Part shown: in pieces, positions 20,041 through 24,353 of the stretch
Position numbering within the stretch: position 1 is the first letter of the stretch
Layout: each line of letters starts with the position of its first letter
Source of the DNA: Dipylidium caninum
Lineage: Eukaryota; Platyhelminthes; Cestoda; Cyclophyllidea; Dipylidiidae
Direction: 5' to 3'
Length of the DNA: 24,353 nucleotides
NCBI GenBank assembly: GCA_017562135.1
Contig: QEYB01000492.1
Location: forward strand, 1-24,353
Notes under the pieces: generated by a model
Told to the model about the DNA's origin: nothing
Seen by the model: the letters and a program-made list of their open reading frames with translations, nothing else
The model's database searches: none
Program-made: the position numbers and the translations under genes

Positions 20041-23000
20041 TATAAAATATTTTTCTGCGCGACACCCTTGCTTTTTGAAGAGTTGGATAGGGAATTGCCA
20101 CACGGGGGGGATGGATTAAACCATGTGTCTGGATAGCGGTTAGCTATATCCTGAGTACTAGTCTTTTTCTTTTTATAAAGTATAATAAGATACAAGAACT
20201 GTCTTGGGCCCTGTTTTATAGAACTGTTTGGTTTCTCTTTACGTCTTCTTTTAAAATTTCATAACATGCACTTCACGTTCTCGCCTTTTAATGTAGTTTG
20301 AACTCCCGAGGCTGTGTTTTGTGCGGCTATATGAAGCCACGATTAATTTCGTAGGTGGTATTATTGGGATCTCTTGTGTTTATTTTGGTTTATTTGGTGA
20401 GAGTCTAGTTTAAGGAAATGGAAATATCGAAAGCTAGGTCTGTGATGTGTGTATTTCCATGTTGGTTTATCGGATAGTGCTCAAATACATGTCTGTTTTT
20501 GCTCGAATTATATTGTTTTTGATTCTACTATCAGGGTTGCTTAGTTTTTTTAACAACGTTAATTTTTTGTTGCTATTTTTGAGGATGATGTTAGTAACAG
20601 TTGACGCAATCTGAACATGATTTAATGGCACTTTTATTTTGTTGATTGTAATTCTTTTGGCCTCAGGAGGAATACTTTTTTTATTTGGAGAGTCTGTTTT
20701 GTTTTTATGATCGATTATTTGTCTTGTCGTATGTTTCGAGAAAAATCTCACGATTACAATATGTGAAAAGTTTATTATGTTTTGGGCCATTATAGAAATG
20801 CATGATAAATTGATTTCATAGGGGATTTTTGGAGGGATTTGGAAGCCGGGTTCGTAAACACGAAGCAAAATTTAGTAAAATAATGTTGGAATATTATTTG
20901 TGTCAATTCTTGTAGCTATTTTCAACTTCATTACAATGGGACCGGCTCTTTTAATGCTTTAAGGTATAGTTTTTCTGTAGATGTCACATAGATAGAGCAA
21001 ATTGTTTTATTGTGTATCTTATGTATAAAAATATGAATGGAGTTATTGAACCTGATTGAGTAATTATATTTTTTGTTATTATGCAGATATTTTGAGAAGA
21101 CAATCCCTACTTTAACTTTTTCCATAATGGACTATAAAATTAATTTATTGTAAGTTTAAAATATCTTTGTTGTTGCCTATATGACATTAGTCGCACATAA
21201 GTGTGGTGACTTGGAAGGACAACATTTTTAATAATGGGGCAATCCACTTTCGGTTCTTTCCTCACTCTCTACTCTCTCTCTCGAACTGAATCGGTACCTC
21301 CTTACTTTTGATCAGTATGTCATCTAATTAATCCACAGGTTTTCTATAAAATCTTTTTTCTCAGCAAGCCTTTTCTAGTTCCACGACAGACGTTCATAGA
21401 AGTTTTATCGACTTTAATTTCACGGTCTACACCGTCGAAATCGGGTAAACTTCATCAAAAGCTCTGGATTTTTTATGGACCATTGCATCCATTCCCCTTC
21501 TTCCTCGTTGTTTGCAGCCGCATTGGAAGGCCCATTGCAAATTTTATTTCACGTAGTTAGTAATTTTTTTTAATTTTTATCAATTTTCGCCGTTTTTCGG
21601 ATGTTGCTTTTAATACAATCTTTAGTTATTTTTACACTTTAGCTGATATTTTTAGGTGTTATCCTTGCCCTAGGCTCAGTCTTTATTGCCTTTAATGTCA
21701 GGACTTATGAAACATGTCCACACTAAACTTACAAATGTTAACCAATGTACCTGAAGTTCCCCAGCTCTGACCAAGATCTAATAAATCATTTATTGAAGTC
21801 TTGTTTCTTGAACTATTCATTATAATGCGTTTACGATATAGAGCTTCATTGGGTTGTTAAGTCCTTTTTATGAAGTTTTTTGCCTTGCTGTGTGAACTTT
21901 TCCAAAATGCTCCGTTATGTTATATGGCGAAATAATAGTAATTTATGAAGCAATCCTTAGATAAATTCATGTATTCTGAAATCAGACTCACAGTTTCTGA
22001 AGTTGTGGAAGTTAAATTAAATATTTGCAATATTTGTGTAACTTCTCTCGTCGCCAGCACAAAATCTTGAATTTGTGCTTGTTTCTGTCATTGATATGTA
22101 TGAGATTCATGGCTGGTCGTTAGGAATTCTCAATTTTCTAAGGAGTCTCTGACGATATGCGTTGTGTGTATTGTGCGAATCCCGTCAGTACCAATGGGAG
22201 TTAGTAGTCCTTTGTTCTACTTTTTGATGGTACTATGGTCATATCATTTGTTCACACTTTCCTTATGCTAAATCCTTGTTCCTTTCAGTGATATCGCTTT
22301 TTGATTTGCGTATCTATTGACGTAAACATCTATATGATCCCAGTGTGACAGTAGATAAATTCTCATTGCTAGCGATTGACGCATCCGCAACCTACTGTGC
22401 AAAATAATATTCCATGAAAGTTTACGTAAATAATTACTCAAGGACATTTGGGCTCTGAGGGTGTTATCAGCAGTGAATACACCTTTGCTAAAGTATCGAC
22501 GGTTGATTTTTTCTTACCGCCTTTTTGTTCTGTTAAATCCTTTACTTTAGCCATGAAACAAATTATTATGTTACGGCGAGGAAGCTGACAATTCGCGGTT
22601 TTGAAACTCTTAAATATTTCTTCGGTTCCCTGTACTATATGTGAAATGCGTTTTATTTTTATTCTCAATTGCGAACACTTTGGTCAACATTTCTGCCCAA
22701 AGCAATATAATGTGTTTTGACCCAAATTCAATACTGTATTTATTTGTTGGTCACATAATGAAGTTGTTCGCAGCAATTTTTTAGAAATTGTGATGGCGAA
22801 GAAGTGAACGTATCCCAATCTTTTTACATGCCACTTTTTAACACATTAATAACTCATTTCTAAACCTGTTTCTTTGGTTTTTTTTGAGATGGAATCCAGT
22901 TTGGTAGGAGAAAACTTTTTTATTCCTTTATCCAAAACTGTGTTTTATCTATCTTTAGGGTCCTCTTTGAGTAGTTCTATTATAGGTGTTATGACTAAAT

Positions 23001-24353
23001 AATATGACGAACACCAAATTCAGATATTAGTTAATAAGGTATAGTTAATGAATATTTACTTCTTTAAATGAAAATATTTAATCCAACGGATTTCCAGAAG
23101 CTTATGAAATTGAAAATTGACTGTTAGTTATGTTGACTTCTTGAGTTTGGGTTATTACGGTTGAAATAGTGATTTCCTATGGTCAAAGGCACTTCCATAC
23201 GGTTCATTGATCGTATCCTTCTCACACGCATCCACAACTTCAACTATCTTGCAGCCGTGAGGCACATTGTTTTAATTTGATTCCTTCTTTCCTCTACCAA
23301 ATACTTGGAGTTTTCCACTATACATACTAAATAATTAATGATGGTGCGAGTGAAATGTCAAGTTCACAAGCCTCAAACGACACATCAGCCATACGTAATT
23401 TTGTCCAACAAATTCTAGACCGGTCTGAACTCCTGGTTTTCCTGGCATGCATTCAATTACTATCTAACTTTTACAAACAGTATAATACCCTTGCGCTGCT
23501 TTTAGTGTACATACTGAATCGTATCTAGGAGGATCTTTTGCTGCTATTCGGATCTCGGCTGTTTGGCACCTTTACCCTTCATTCCGATAGTGGAGGGTCG
23601 AATGTATTTTCTTTGCTGATATTATCAATTAACGTAACATTGCGTCCCCTATGTGTCGATTCTTTTCGGGAAAATATTCTTTGTAATAAGCTGATTTCTT
23701 TCGCTGAGGATGGAGTAAGATTTAATGTCATATTAGGATTTCAAGTTAAGTTTTAGCATTATAAATAATTTTTAATTATATCACTTGAATGAAGAAATTT
23801 TTATTCCTTAGTTTTCATATACCATGAAGATACTTCTGCATTGTGACAACATAAACAATGAGGATTTGTTTTATCCAGTGATAATTTATAACACTGGATG
23901 AATAATCAATGCTGTTTGGTCACTTTTATAGTATGTTCCGTGCTTTTTAATATACGGTGAATGAAAAATTGAGAGGCCCAACAGGAGAACCTTACAATCC
24001 CAATTCGAATGTGGGGTTAGATTACTTCTGGCGCTGTTCTTGTGTCTCAACGAAAGTAGCTCTGGTTGGTAATTGAAATGGTTGGTGAAATATACAACCA
24101 AGAAGATGACCTTCTGGGCCAGTCCGGCGAATGCTTCGGATTTCTTAAGAAATTACGATTTCTTGTGTCAGGTTTTACTAAGTTTAGATTTGTACCGTAC
24201 GCTTTCAATTTTTAGGAAAGTCAGTAGTGATCTTAAAGCATTGTGTTCCTCTTCGCAATGTGCGTGTACTCGTGGTGAACCCCTTGTTGCTTAGCAGAAA
24301 GTGTGTGCTAGTGGGTTGAGATAGTTGATGCAAGATAGGGGATTCATTGATTG
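20041..24353. other. T-rich stretch, no recognisable gene
   Basis: The plus strand is visibly T-rich throughout. The longest frame is a 133-codon minus-strand one at 20467-20868, rich in Ile, Lys and Asn as expected from A-rich DNA. Other frames (22438-22668 minus, 23538-23756 plus, 24073-24294 plus) match nothing I know. The composition resembles the sense strand of the transporter's introns. Confidence 0.5.

Noticed and set aside
20438..20817. Plus-strand frame of about 125 codons if TGA is read as Trp, hydrophobic, suggesting a nuclear copy of mitochondrial DNA
   Set aside because: T-rich DNA gives hydrophobic frames by default, only a few TGA codons are involved, and the product does not align with any mitochondrial protein I know.
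20467..20868. 133-codon minus-strand frame
   Set aside because: Its Ile/Lys/Asn-rich composition simply mirrors A-rich DNA; no domain, splice context or similarity is visible.

Overview
The window is animal genomic DNA. It holds one spliced protein-coding gene that can be read completely from its first conserved exon to its stop codon, followed by a long stretch of non-coding, repeat-rich sequence. The gene has canonical GT-AG introns, and the sense strand of its introns is T-rich. Together with decayed mariner transposons and many simple repeats, this suggests an invertebrate. A flatworm, perhaps a tapeworm, is my best guess, but nothing here fixes the species.

Region by region. 1-1447 has no recognisable gene and lies downstream of the transporter. 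1448-6231 (minus strand) is a ten-exon gene for a 468-residue major-facilitator transporter of the SLC17 family, closest to SLC17A9/VNUT, the vesicular nucleotide transporter. The ten exons join in phase without any internal stop. 6232-10700 is AT-rich and has nothing I recognise. 10708-11596 (plus) is a broken mariner transposase. 11846-11890 is a CTCGC repeat. 12350-12695 (minus) is one copy of an interspersed repeat; its partner lies at 18370-18582 (plus). 12820-13510 (minus) is a second broken mariner copy. 13556-13628 and 14252-14324 are a pair of 73-bp repeats. 16630-17160 is a degenerate tetranucleotide array that produces long false reading frames. 18600-19270 is a GC-richer block ending in a tRNA-like sequence. 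19430-20040 is homopolymer-rich low-complexity DNA, and 20040-24353 is T-rich DNA with no recognisable gene.

The only gene with a readable function is the transporter, which would load nucleotides such as ATP into secretory vesicles for purinergic signalling if the family assignment holds. The mariner copies have lost catalytic residues and reading frame, so they are fossils. I found no convincing undescribed system. The items most worth following are the inverted repeat family with different microsatellites at the same internal position, the long loop in the transporter, and the T-rich right-hand third, which may be an intron of an unseen plus-strand gene.
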